From Fibrobacterota bacterium (lineage in GTDB: Bacteria > Fibrobacterota > Fibrobacteria > UBA11236), in the NCBI GenBank assembly GCA_023249635.1, contig JAHFCH010000039.1:1-37216 (forward strand): a DNA stretch of 37,216 nucleotides, read 5' to 3'. The translations under genes were made by a program, and so were the position numbers. The notes under the pieces are model-generated. The model did no database searches, was not told the origin of the DNA, and was given only the letters and a program-made list of their open reading frames with translations. Shown here one piece after another: positions 20,778 through 31,300 of the stretch; the first letter of the stretch is position 1, and each line of letters starts with the position of its first letter.

Positions 20778-22892
20778 ATGGCTGAATCAGCTCTTTCGGT
20801 AGGTGGCTTGGCTTCGGGCCTGGATACCACCTCCATCATTAACGGCCTCATCTCGATCGAGCAGAATCGCGTCGTTCGTGAAGAGAATAAGAAGGCCGCC
20901 ATCGAGTTGAAGCTCAACACCTTCAACGATCTCAAGACCAAGCTTTCCGATTTCTACAACGAAGCCAACAACATGGACAAGAGCACGGTATTCAACGTGT
21001 TCAAGTCCACTTCTTCGGACGAAACCGTAGCGACCATCACCGGCGAGGACGCCGCGACCCAAGGCAATTACGATCTCACCGTGATGAACCTGGCCAGCTC
21101 ACTGAAGGTGGCTTCCGGTTCCTTCGCCAGCTCCACCTCTTCGCTTTCCCTCACCGGCAGCTTTACGGTTTCGACCTCGGCCGCCGCCCTGAAGGCCGAC
21201 CCGACCGTGACCTCGGTGCAAATCGACATCTCCTCCACCGACACCCTCAAGGACATCGCCGCCAAGATCAACCGCGCCAAGGGCACGGGCTCCACCGCTT
21301 CGGTGCTCAAGATGGGCGACAGCGATTACCGCTTGATGCTTACCGCCGTGGACGAGGGCAGCAAGGCCTTCAAGCTGAATGCCGTTTCCGGCAACGAGGC
21401 GAAAAGCATCTTTGACGACGGCCTGGGCCTGGTAACCCAGCAGACAGCCACCACCGGCGTACAATCCATCCGCGGCGATTTCGATTTCCGCAAATCCGTC
21501 GGCGGCGCGGCTACCAGCACCACCACTTTCGCCAACCTGTTCCAGAGCATCGGCGCGGCCAGCAATCTCACCAACGGCGACGCCATCCGCATGCAGGGCA
21601 CCAAGAGCGACGGCACCACCTTCGACGCGGATTACACCATAGCCAACAAGACCACCAATACCGTGGGCGATCTGATGGCCTCGCTGCAGACCCAATACGG
21701 CGCGACCGCCACGGTTTCCCTGAGCGAATCGGGCGAATTCGTGGTCACGGACGCGAACGGCGGGGCGACCACCATTACGATGACCCTGAGCCTCAAGGAC
21801 AACGACGCCTCGGGCTCGAAGCTGGGCTTGGGCGCGGGAGTGGCCAAAACGGCGTTCAAGAACGTGGTGGCCGAAGGCAAGAAGGCCTTCTACCTCATCA
21901 ACGACATGTCGGTTTCGTCCCAGAACAACCGCGACAACAATACCGTGGTGGGCACCATCTTCGAACTCAAGAAGGCCGACCCCACCACCAAGATCAAATT
22001 GACGCTGAATATCGATAAGGACGGGGTCAAGAAGAAGGTCCAGACCTACCTGGACGCCTATAACCAATTGATCAAGTTCCTGGACGAGAAGTCCACCATC
22101 GAAGTCGTGAGCACCAAGGACAAGAACGCCAACCCCCAGGATAAGCTCGACGGCAAGAAGAGCAGCATCAAGAAGGGGCCCTTCGCCGGCGATTCCTCAA
22201 TATTGGGCCTCAAGTCGCAGATCACCGGGATGATGACCAACAAGATTTCCGAGCTGACCGACAACAGCCTCAGCAAGTTCAGCAGCATGGCCTCCATGGG
22301 CATCACGTCTGAACAGAAAACCGGGTTCCTGATCATCAACGATACTTCGTTCAATGCGGCCCTGGACCAGGACTTCGAAGGCGTGAAACGCGTTTTCGTC
22401 ACCAGTGGGTACATGACCAATTCGGCACACGAGTTCGGTACCTATACCAAGGACACCAAGACCGGCGTGTACGATATCAGTCCCGGCACCGCGGAATTGG
22501 ATACCGATAAGGGATCCGGATCGACCCTGGCCGCGGCCACGGTCAGCGGCGACGGCGACTTGCTGAATTCCACTACCGGCGATTCCAACGGGCTGGCGGT
22601 CAAGGCCGCCCCGGGGAGCGGAGTGGGCAAAGTCGTGTTCGTGCGCGGCGTAGCCGGGCAGATCAAGGACTTCTACAACAAAATCACGAATTTCGTGGAT
22701 GGCTTCGTCAGCACGACGGCCAAGAACTATGGCGACCGCATCAAGGAAGAGGATACCAAGATATCCCGCCTTGAGACCCAGGTGGCCGGGATCAAGGAGA
22801 GGTTGACCAAGCAATTCGCCAACCTGGAATTGTCGATATCCAAGCTCAAGTCCCAGAGCGCCGCATTCCAGAGCAGTGGAGTAGGGAGATAA
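20778..22892 (+). CDS. fliD: flagellar filament cap protein FliD (HAP2)
   Basis: 704 residues, longer than the enterobacterial protein (468), which is common in other phyla because the exposed D2/D3 domains vary. The N-terminal FliD_N domain is clear (LSVGGLASGLDTTSIINGLI, KLNTFNDLKTKLSDF, TQGNYDLTVMNLASSLKVAS). The central part is Thr/Ser/Gly-rich. The FliD_C domain spans about 420-700 (VQTYLDAYNQLIKFLDE, LGLKSQITGMM, GFLIINDTSFNAAL, and the coiled C-terminal helix KISRLETQVAGIKERLTKQF). FliD caps the growing filament and promotes flagellin folding. First gene of fliD-fliS-fliT-like; the fliS gene follows three bases after the stop. Confidence 0.96.
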   Translation: MAESALSVGGLASGLDTTSIINGLISIEQNRVVREENKKAAIELKLNTFNDLKTKLSDFYNEANNMDKSTVFNVFKSTSSDETVATITGEDAATQGNYDLTVMNLASSLKVASGSFASSTSSLSLTGSFTVSTSAAALKADPTVTSVQIDISSTDTLKDIAAKINRAKGTGSTASVLKMGDSDYRLMLTAVDEGSKAFKLNAVSGNEAKSIFDDGLGLVTQQTATTGVQSIRGDFDFRKSVGGAATSTTTFANLFQSIGAASNLTNGDAIRMQGTKSDGTTFDADYTIANKTTNTVGDLMASLQTQYGATATVSLSESGEFVVTDANGGATTITMTLSLKDNDASGSKLGLGAGVAKTAFKNVVAEGKKAFYLINDMSVSSQNNRDNNTVVGTIFELKKADPTTKIKLTLNIDKDGVKKKVQTYLDAYNQLIKFLDEKSTIEVVSTKDKNANPQDKLDGKKSSIKKGPFAGDSSILGLKSQITGMMTNKISELTDNSLSKFSSMASMGITSEQKTGFLIINDTSFNAALDQDFEGVKRVFVTSGYMTNSAHEFGTYTKDTKTGVYDISPGTAELDTDKGSGSTLAAATVSGDGDLLNSTTGDSNGLAVKAAPGSGVGKVVFVRGVAGQIKDFYNKITNFVDGFVSTTAKNYGDRIKEEDTKISRLETQVAGIKERLTKQFANLELSISKLKSQSAAFQSSGVGR

Positions 22893-22895
22893 GCG

Positions 22896-23324
22896 ATGAG
22901 CTACGCGCACCAGAGTTACAAGACCGCCAACATCACCACCGCCGATCGCGGCAAGCTGGTGATCATGATCTACGACCACTGCATCAAGTGGACGAAGAAG
23001 GCGGAGGAGGAGCTCACCACGGCCAACCTCGAGAAGATGGTGCGCGCCGTGCAGCGCGTCCAGAATGGCCTCACCGAGCTGATGTGCGCCCTGGACATGG
23101 ATCGCGGCGGCGATATCGCCAAGAACCTGTTCCGGCTCTACGAATTCTATTCGCGCCACCTGACCCAGGCCATCAAGGACCGGTCCAGCCAATGCCTGCG
23201 CGAAGTTTCGGCCATGATGAGCATGTTGCGCGAAGCGTGGCTGGTGGCCATCGAGAACGTGCGCCGCGAGGATCACGGCGCCCTGTCCAACCGGCCCAGC
23301 GCCCAACTCTCCTTGGTATCGTAA
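22896..23324 (+). CDS. fliS: flagellin export chaperone FliS
   Basis: 142 residues, all helical. YAHQSYKTANITTADRGKLV with MIYDHCIKW is the conserved FliS start (YxxxxVxTAsPxxLixmLYdgai). The later segment DIAKNLFRLYEFYSRHLTQA matches the helix that contacts flagellin (LxxLYxyxxxxL). FliS binds the flagellin C-terminus and prevents early polymerisation. It sits between fliD and a FliT-like gene, the usual order. Confidence 0.95.
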   Translation: MSYAHQSYKTANITTADRGKLVIMIYDHCIKWTKKAEEELTTANLEKMVRAVQRVQNGLTELMCALDMDRGGDIAKNLFRLYEFYSRHLTQAIKDRSSQCLREVSAMMSMLREAWLVAIENVRREDHGALSNRPSAQLSLVS

Positions 23325-23337
23325 GCGATAAAACCAG

Positions 23338-23757
23338 ATGCACGCATTGACCCACCAGATTGTTGCCGAGCTCGACGTACTGTACGGCCTCTACCAGATG
23401 GCCGCCGACGTGACCCGGAAAATCGTCCCCGCGGACGAAGCCAAGACCGAGCGCGTGCTGGAAGCGCGCCAGAAGATATTGGACCACACCTCCCGCTCCT
23501 CGACCACGCTGACGGGATTGCTCAAGGACTATCAGGGCGAGAAGCTGATCCCCTCCAACGAGCGGGCTTTGGTGGAAGAGAAACGCAACCTGGTGCTGGA
23601 CGCGGGAGCCCGCATCCAGGCCGTCGATCACCAGATGGTGCGGCAGATGCAGGCCAAGATGGCGGAGATCCGCAAGGAGCTCGCCGAACATACCGAACGC
23701 AAGAACGCCGCGAAGGCGTATATCCTGGCTCCGCAACCGCACATGGCGGTGCTGTAA
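23338..23757 (+). CDS. FliT/FlgN-like flagellar chaperone candidate
   Basis: 139 residues, predicted almost wholly helical: VAELDVLYGLYQMAADVTRK, then ERVLEARQKILDHTSRSSTT and RQMQAKMAEIRKELAEHTER, a helical bundle pattern like FliT and FlgN. Sequence similarity to FliT is weak, as is normal for this family; the call rests on position 13 bases after fliS. FliT usually chaperones FliD and modulates FlhDC; FlgN chaperones hook-junction proteins. Which one applies is unresolved. Confidence 0.6.
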   Translation: MHALTHQIVAELDVLYGLYQMAADVTRKIVPADEAKTERVLEARQKILDHTSRSSTTLTGLLKDYQGEKLIPSNERALVEEKRNLVLDAGARIQAVDHQMVRQMQAKMAEIRKELAEHTERKNAAKAYILAPQPHMAVL

Positions 23758-24171
23758 AGACGGAGTAAGAAAATCCTTCAGGCCGCGCCTGCCGCGGCCG
23801 AAAGGAAAGAAGGGTGATGCCTCAATTGGGGTATGACCCGCGGGGTAGGCCCCGCATCCACATGCCGCTTCTGCGGCCGGTTCCGGCACCTCCCAAGCGG
23901 CGGTAAGATGCGCCCGCCGCGCCGGGGCCGGTCCCAGGAGCGGAGTGGCGAAGCCATGCCCCCTGCGGACCTGAGACTCCCTCTCGACTACTCTTCGTTC
24001 GTTCTCGCTGCGGCCTGTGCTGCGCGATCCCTCGTAGGGTGTCGGGCGTCGGGGGTAAGAAAATGCGGGAGTACGCAGTCGGATGGATTCGCCAGGCGTT
24101 TTCTTACGCCCGACGCCGAGGCGCGCAGCGCCGTACGCCCGACGATGAATTCTTAGAAGCTACGACGCTTA
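23758..24171. repeat. intergenic region with MITE/REP-like repeats
   Basis: No gene is evident in these 414 bases between convergent fliT-like and rsmA. GTAAGAAAAT occurs at 23765 and 24055, and its inverse (TTTTCTTAC) ends at 24107. The arms 24045-24066 and 24096-24117 pair over 22 bases with two mismatches. GTCGGGCGT at 24041 recurs inverted at 24106 and 24135. Two GC hairpins lie nearer fliT: GGCCGCG/CGCGGCC at 23781-23799 and GCGGGG/CCCCGC at 23840-23855; neither has a clear T-run. The pattern suggests a degraded miniature element or REP cluster. Confidence 0.45.
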
Positions 24172-25095
24172 CTAATCCTCATCCGCCTCTTCAGCCATCT
24201 CTTCCGGCTCGCCCAATTCATCCGGCGGAATCGTCACCTTCGGGTTCACGCCCGGCGGCGGCCCCAGCACCTTGAACAGTTCCACGAATTGATCCACCGA
24301 CAAATCCTCGGCGCGCGACTCCGCGTTCACCCTGTGCTCTTCGGGATCGATGACGGCCGCGCCCAGGGCGGTCAGGGCTTCGGCCACCTTGTCGCGGCGG
24401 TAGAAGCTTTGCATGGAGTTGGTCAGCTTCTTGCGCTTCTGCGAAAAGGCGATTTCCACGAAACGCAGGAACATGGGATCGGTGGTCTTGGGTTGGGCCA
24501 GCGGAATCAGTCGCACGGTGGCGGAAAGTACCTTGGGCCGCGGCCGGAAGGCATCCTGGCCTATCTTCTGCAGGAATTCCGGCTCGCAATGGTTGCGGAT
24601 GAATACCGTGAGGAAGCCGAAATTGCGGGTATGCGGCTCGGCGCAAATGCGCTTGGCCACTTCATACTGGACCATGATGCTCATGGATTGGAACCGGTGT
24701 ATGAAAGGCAGGAAGCGGAAGAGGATGGGTGCGGCGCGGTTGTAGGGCAGGTTGCCCACTACGATGGGCTTCTTGCCGGGTTCGCGGGCCAGCAGGGCTT
24801 CCACGTCGACGCGGGTGGCGTCGGTTTGGATGACTTCCAGGGGGCCCCATTCGGAACGCTTCTGGAGATGCTCGACCCACTTGGGATCGATTTCCAGGGC
24901 CGTGAGCTTGGCGCATTCGGGCACCAGACGCCGGGTAATGGCCCCTTGTCCGGGCCCGATTTCGATCACCCAGTCGGTTTTGCGCGGGGCGGTATCCTCG
25001 GCAATCCGCCGGATTACGCTCTCATCAACCAGAAAGTTCTGGCCGAATTTCCAGCGCCGCTTGCGGTCGTCGTCTTCGGGAGGGGGTCTGCGCAT
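24172..25095 (-). CDS. rsmA: 16S rRNA dimethyladenosine transferase (KsgA/RsmA)
   Basis: 307 residues. It dimethylates two adjacent adenines near the 3' end of 16S rRNA using S-adenosylmethionine. Visible motifs: KFGQNFLVDESVIRRI at the N-terminus, motif I VIEIGPGQGAITRRL (43-57), the acidic ALEIDPKW, TDATRVD, and the catalytic NLPY (115-118) in VVGNLPYNRAAP. The C-terminal part (AFRPRPKVLSATVRLIPL, FSQKRKKLTNSM) matches the family. The end is an unusual acidic tail of about 20 residues (PDELGEPEEMAEEADED). It is divergent from sprA. Confidence 0.96.
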   Translation of the reverse strand: MRRPPPEDDDRKRRWKFGQNFLVDESVIRRIAEDTAPRKTDWVIEIGPGQGAITRRLVPECAKLTALEIDPKWVEHLQKRSEWGPLEVIQTDATRVDVEALLAREPGKKPIVVGNLPYNRAAPILFRFLPFIHRFQSMSIMVQYEVAKRICAEPHTRNFGFLTVFIRNHCEPEFLQKIGQDAFRPRPKVLSATVRLIPLAQPKTTDPMFLRFVEIAFSQKRKKLTNSMQSFYRRDKVAEALTALGAAVIDPEEHRVNAESRAEDLSVDQFVELFKVLGPPPGVNPKVTIPPDELGEPEEMAEEADED

Positions 25096-25233
25096 CCGTC
25101 GTGGGGTTTTACCGGGTTGTCGAGCGCATTCAATGGGCGCTCAGCCCCGGTGTCACCGGGGGCCGCAAAGGTAGTAATCGCCGAGCGTACCCCAAGCAAT
25201 ATCAACCGCTTGGGAGAAAAAAAATCGGCGTCT

Positions 25234-25266
25234 GGAACAGGTTCCAAAAGGCCATCTTCGTATAAT
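25234..25266 (+). promoter_or_regulatory. candidate sprA promoter with upstream palindrome
   Basis: A perfect -10 hexamer TATAAT lies at 25261-25266. No good -35 is present at 17 bases; instead GGAAC-AG-GTTCC (25234-25245) forms a palindrome centred near -34 relative to the probable start, which suggests activator dependence or repression. The transcript would have a leader of about 100 bases before the sprA GTG start. Confidence 0.5.
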
Positions 25267-25371
25267 AACAGGGTTCTATGAGAAATTCGATGCGGAGCAT
25301 CGTAGGCCTGGCGCGTCCCGACGCGGCAGAATGTCCCCCTTATCCCCGTCCGGAGGGTGGAGCGACCTTGC

Positions 25372-28300
25372 GTGCCTAATCGCCATTTTCGCAAACCGGA
25401 TCGTTCCCTCCGGCCTTTGCATCGTCTTTTGTTTCCGCTCTTCGCATGCATCGCATTAGCCGCGATTCCCGGCCGCGCGATCTACATCGAAGGGCAATCC
25501 TACCTGACGCTTCCCGATCCCGCCCATCCCTTGGATGAGTTGCTTCCGCAAAAAGGCGTGGAGAGCACCAGCGGCCACGGCATGCTGCAAGTCAACAGCG
25601 TGTACCTCAAGCGCCGGCACAACGTCAATTTCGAAACGCGCCAGGTGGAAATCATCCGCTACGTGGGATTGCCCCCGGGCGACGCGCAACCGGGCTCCCA
25701 GGATTCCACGCCCATGTGGCAGGCGTATTACGTCGAGCTCAACTCGTACACCATGGATATGAGCGACCTGGCGCTGCGGCGCTTATGGCTTAATCAGTTC
25801 ATCGGCAAGGACGACGCGTCCCAGGCGGGCGGCCCCGGGATGTTGGACATCGTGCTCCCCGTGAACGTTCCCGATTGGATGAAGCGCATCGGCGTGGACA
25901 AGCCCCGGCTGCGCATCAACGGCTCGTACAAGCTGGTGGTGGAAGGGACCGGCGTGCAGGGCAACGGCGCGCCCAACGGCGGCGGATCGTTCTTTCCCAA
26001 CTTGCACATGGATCAGCAGCCCGCCTTCTCGGTGAAGGGATCCATCGGGCGGCTCATCAACATCGAGATCAACAGCGAAGAGGGTTTTGGTACCAATCTC
26101 AAAGAGCAGTTGAAGATCACCTACAAGGGCGAAGGCGACGAACTCGAGGACGACGTGATCCAGGAGATCGAGGCGGGCAATACCTCCCTCGCCCTGACCG
26201 GCACCAGCCTTACCGGTTACACCGAAGCGCACAAAGGCCTTTTCGGCCTCAAGATGCGCATGAAGTTCGGCGGGCTGGAAGTGACCACCATCGCTTCGCA
26301 GGAAGGCGGGTCCCAGGAGCGCCAGAAGCTGGGCGTGGGCACGGTGCTTTCCGATGCGGTACGCGAGGATCGCGACATCGATCTGCACAAGCATTTCTTC
26401 CTGAAGCTGACGGATAGGGAGGCCTACGGGAGCGTAAGCAACTGGGAAGGCAATTCCCCGCGCTATCTGGAAGACGGCCGCGGCCGCGATCCCGTGCTGG
26501 TGTTCCAGTTCCTGGGGCAAGGCGAAGAGGTTACCATCAAGGACAGCGCCGTAGCGTGCCCGTATACGCGCGACGGCGGCCCCATCAACGAGCGTTGCGA
26601 ACCCGGACGCTGGAAACGCCTCACCAGCGGCACCGATTTCTTCTACGACGATCGCATGCGTATGCTTACGGTGCCCGGCGGCAACCGCAATATGTCCATC
26701 GCCGTGCGCTGGACGGGCGATTTCATCGCCAGCCCCACCGATCTTTCCAAACTCATCCTCATCCACTCGCGGTCGGCGGTGGGTGTGCCCGAACTCGACG
26801 ATCTCATGTGGCGCAACGTCTACGGCATCAGCCGCATCTCCAAGCAGGACAAGGAAAGCTTCCGCTTGCGCATGGTCAAGAATTCGGACAGCACGGAACG
26901 GGATCAGAACGATACCATGACCTTCATCCGCAAGCTGGGCATGGAAAAGACGGACAAGCCCGGGCAGCCCGACATCGACAACCCCATCCTGTTCAACCTG
27001 GAACAGGGCTACATGGTGCTGCCCTGCCGGGGCGGCATCAGCCGCGCGGACGATTCCGCCAATTGCCTCACCCCCATGAAGCGCGTCAACAAGACCACGT
27101 CCATCTACGACCTGAACGTGGACGAGATCCAGAACGGATCGACCGTGCACAAGTTCGTCATCACCGGCAAGCAGCGCAAGTCCACCTTTGACGTGCGCGA
27201 GACTTCGCATTCGGTGAGCGGCTCCCAGTGCATCGATATCGAGAAGGACACGGAAAAGCTGATCCTGAACGGATCGACCGAGCTGAAGCGCAACGTGGAC
27301 TACGAAGTGCTTTACGAGACGGGGCAAATCACCCTCATCTCGCCCCGCGCCAAGGATCCCAACGCCGACATCGACATCAGCTACGAGTGCAATCCGCCCT
27401 TCCAGATCCAGGACAAGATCTTGTTGGGGACGCGCCTGGAGTACAAGCTGGACGGGATTTCGGACGAGAGCCTGTTGGGCGCGACCCTGTTGTACAAGAG
27501 CCAGAGCACCACCGCAGAGCGCCCGGAGCTGGGCCGCGAGCCTTTCAACCAGTTCCTGTGGGGATTCAATGCGCGCCTGGCCGGCGCCCCCAAGTGGATG
27601 ACCAGCGTCGCCAACCTGTTCCCGTTCGTGCAGACCGAGGCTCCCTCGCGGGCCAATTTCGAATTCGAAGTGGCGCAGAGCCGGTACAACCCCAATACCA
27701 AGGAAAGCGCCTATCTGGACAATTTCGAAGCCAGCGAGAACGTGCTTTCCATGCCCATGTTCATCTACAACTGGTACAAGGCCTCGCCGCCCGACTTCGA
27801 CGACAACGGCAAGCCGGACGAAACCCTCGACTTCCGCCACCAGGGGGCCTTCGTCTGGCATTCCAGCCGCAAGGAACTTTACTCCCACATCTACGGGCAG
27901 ACCGGCAACGCCTACACGGACAGCCGCGAGCAAACCTTGCTGCAGATGACCTTGCAGCCCAACGACAACCTGGAAGGCCGCTCTTGGGGCGGCGTGATGC
28001 GCGCCATGAGCGCCGGCCTTTTCAACCAGAGCAAGAAGCGCACCCTCGAAGTGGTGGTGTACGGCAACCAAGGCACCCTCTCGGTCGACATGGGCCAGAT
28101 CTCCGAGGACATCAGCATCTCCGGCGTCAAATCCGGCGAGCCTGACAAACAGCTGGAAAGCGAAATCGATCCTACGCGTGAGACCATCAACCGCTTCGAT
28201 TACGGGTTGGACAAGAAGAAGAGCGACGCGGGCGAAGTGGGCGCGCGTTGGGAATGCAAGCCCTCGTGCTATTCCATTCCCCTGGACGAAAACAATCGCG

Positions 28301-31300
28301 ATCCCGGTGGGGACGATTTCGCCCAGCCGGTGGGCGCTACCGAAGAAGCCGCCACCGTAAACGGCACCGAAGGCAACAACAAGGGATCGGGCGGGTATGC
28401 CTATGACACCGAGGATCTGGATCATTCCGGCACCCTTGATCAGAAGAACATCTACCTACGCTACGTGATGTCCCTGGACAGCGCTTGCCTTCCACGCTTC
28501 CATTGCGAAGAGATGAAGAGCGGCTGGCGCAAATACCAGATCCCACTGTACGGATCGGGATCCCGTATCGGAGCCAACGCCGGGGAGAGCGAAACCCAAA
28601 TCCTCTCCAACGTGAAGATCATCCGCGCCTGGATCGGCCATCTACCTTCCCGGGTAACCCGGGCGCAGGCCCTGATGGCGCGCCTCAACCTGGTCGGCAA
28701 CAACTGGGAAGAAGGCGATCGCAACCGCGACTTCGAGATTGACGCGGATCGCTTCGCGACCGGGGACTTGCATGACAGCGCCGCCGTGCACGTAGCGCCT
28801 ACCGTCACCGACAGCAATCGCCTCAAGGTGGCCGTGATCAACAAGCAGGAGGAGCGCCGCTACCTGCCTTCGCCCAACACCAAGATCGAGCGGGATACCC
28901 GCACCGACGAGCCAATGCCCGAGCGCTCCCTGGTGTTGCGCTACGAGAACCTGCACCGCGGCGAGGCCGTCGGCGCCACGCGCCTTTTGGGGAGCGAGCC
29001 CAAGGATCTGACCCTGTACGATCGCATCCGCATGGAAATCCATCCCGATTCCAATTCCATCCCCGGGCAGGAAAATTTTAAGCCGACCCAGAACCGGGTG
29101 AGCCTGGGGCTACGCTTGGGCAAGGATCAGGGTAACCGCGACTCAAAGGATTATTACGAAATCCGCATCCACATGGATACCCTCGGCAAGTACGACAAGA
29201 AGCACACCTTCCTGTGGGATCGGAATTCCTTCGACGTGCGCATGTCCGATTTGACCGGGCTCAAGGTCAATGAGCTCTACAGCCCGATCAAGACCAGCCC
29301 GGTAAGCCGGCAGGCTTATCATTCCGGACGGGATGACTCTTCCCTGACCCTCTCCGTGGTCGGCAACCCCACGCTCTCACGCGTGGATTGGATGCGCCTG
29401 GTCATTTACGTCGATTCCGGGGCCGGCGATGTGCAAACGGGCGAAATCTGGGTGGATGATTTGCGGCTGGAAGGCGTGGACCATAGCCTGGGCAGCAGCA
29501 TGCGTACCCAGCTCCAACTGGACTTCTCCGATTTCGTGAACGTGTCCGGCAACCTCACCTACCGCAACGGCGGCTTTACCACCATGAGCGAGACCAAGAC
29601 CACGCCGGCCAACAGCCAGACCACGGTGGATTACAACACCAACCTCGGGGTCTTCGCGAACAAGGTCTTCCCGGATCAATGGGGCATCAGCATCCCGCTC
29701 TCGCTGCAGTACCACGGCGCCATCAACCGGCCCTTTACGCGGCCGTCCTCGGACCTGACCCTGCGCGGCACCGATTTCATGGACATCGTACGGGACGTGG
29801 CCGACGACCACCTTACCGTGCGGGACACCATCGATAGCAAGGAAGATATGAACAGCCGTTACGCGCGGGTGTACCAGACCACGGTCTTCGAGGAAAAGCT
29901 TTCGGCCGCCTACAAGAAGGAGCATCGCTCTTCCAGCTACATCAACCAGATCGTCTTCGAACGGCCGGATCTCCAGTACTCCTTCTCCAGCTCCAAGCGC
30001 AACGAATTCTTCACCAACAGCAACAGCCGCAATTACGATACCAAGGCCATGTACAGCCTTTCGCCCTTCGAGAACAAATCCTATAAGCCGCTCTCGTCCA
30101 CGGAAAAGTGGCGGCTAATGCCCACCTTCCTTTCGGGCGTGGAATTCACGCCCTATCCGGACAAGCTGAACCTGACCGTGGGCGATCTCTCCTTCGTGCG
30201 TACCGAGACCCTCAACAAGCCCCGCAACGAGCAAGACCAGCCCCTGGTGCTGCCGCCGCAATACGCCTTGGAGCTGACCCATGGCGTGGATCTGGAATGG
30301 CGCCTGATAACCTTCCTGAATTTCGGTTTCCGGCTCGCAGTCGATCGCGACTTCGACAATGAGCATGAGTGTTTCGACGAGACCTTCTTCGGCCAAGAGG
30401 ATGGCGATTGCGGCAACGGCGGCGACGGCGGCCTGTTCGCGCATAACCTGATCTTCGACATGGACAATCAGGATCGCAATCCCGGCCATCTGGGCGAGGA
30501 GTACGGGATCTTGTACCGCGAAAGGAACCGCACCCAGAGCTTCCACCTGGACTTCAATCCCAGCGTATTCTCGTGGCTTACCACCGGGGCCAATTTCAAT
30601 TCTGGTTTCCACCAGACGCGCTCCGATTCTACCAAGGACCGCGACAATATCGTCACCAGTCCGGAACATTTCGAAGCCGACGCCGATCACGACGTGAAAC
30701 TGAACACTTCCCTGAGCCTATCGTCTTTAATCGGGCCCGCCGGGGATGGCAAGGGAGTGCTCGGCTCGATTCGGAAAAAGGTCGAAGATTGGCGCCTGCG
30801 AAACATTGACCTCAGTTATTCGGTGGGGCACAAGTACAATAAAGAAGAGTTCACTTACCAGTACCTCTCGGAAACGAATACCTGGGCGGATTATTACGCC
30901 TACCAGTTAGGTTGGGTCTACGATACTCCTGGTGATTTCTTCGGCACTCTTTTTGATGGCGAGCCGAATCCATATTGGATGGATTACCTCATGGCACCCG
31001 ATCCGAATATTCGTGCCACGTCGCGATTTTCCCATGGAGTGACCCGAAGTTGGGATGCCGGGTCGGGCTTTACCGTACCCTGGCTCGACCTGGGTATTTC
31101 GGCCAACGTCAAGTACACCAAAGAGTACACACTGTTCCGGGCACTTACCGCCAGCGACACTTCTGTGGTGTGGCCCGATCTGACCGTGACGGGAACCTTC
31201 AACGATTTCGCCAACAAGATCCCGATCCTGCGTAAGACCTTCCGTTCCATGACATCGACCACCACCTTCAATATGCGCAAAGAGGAAAAGCACGCACTAT

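Noticed and set aside
23940-24156. Short coding gene in the fliT-rsmA gap
   Set aside because: Frames there have no ribosome site, and the translations follow the inverted repeats rather than any protein pattern.
25357-25371. Earlier GTG start for sprA
   Set aside because: GGAGG directly abuts it, leaving no spacing; GTG at 25372 has GTGGAG nine bases upstream.
25783-28425. 880-residue open frame on the minus strand
   Set aside because: It is antisense to sprA and has the same shadow composition (Val/Gly/His/Ala/Asp); no start site or motif supports it.
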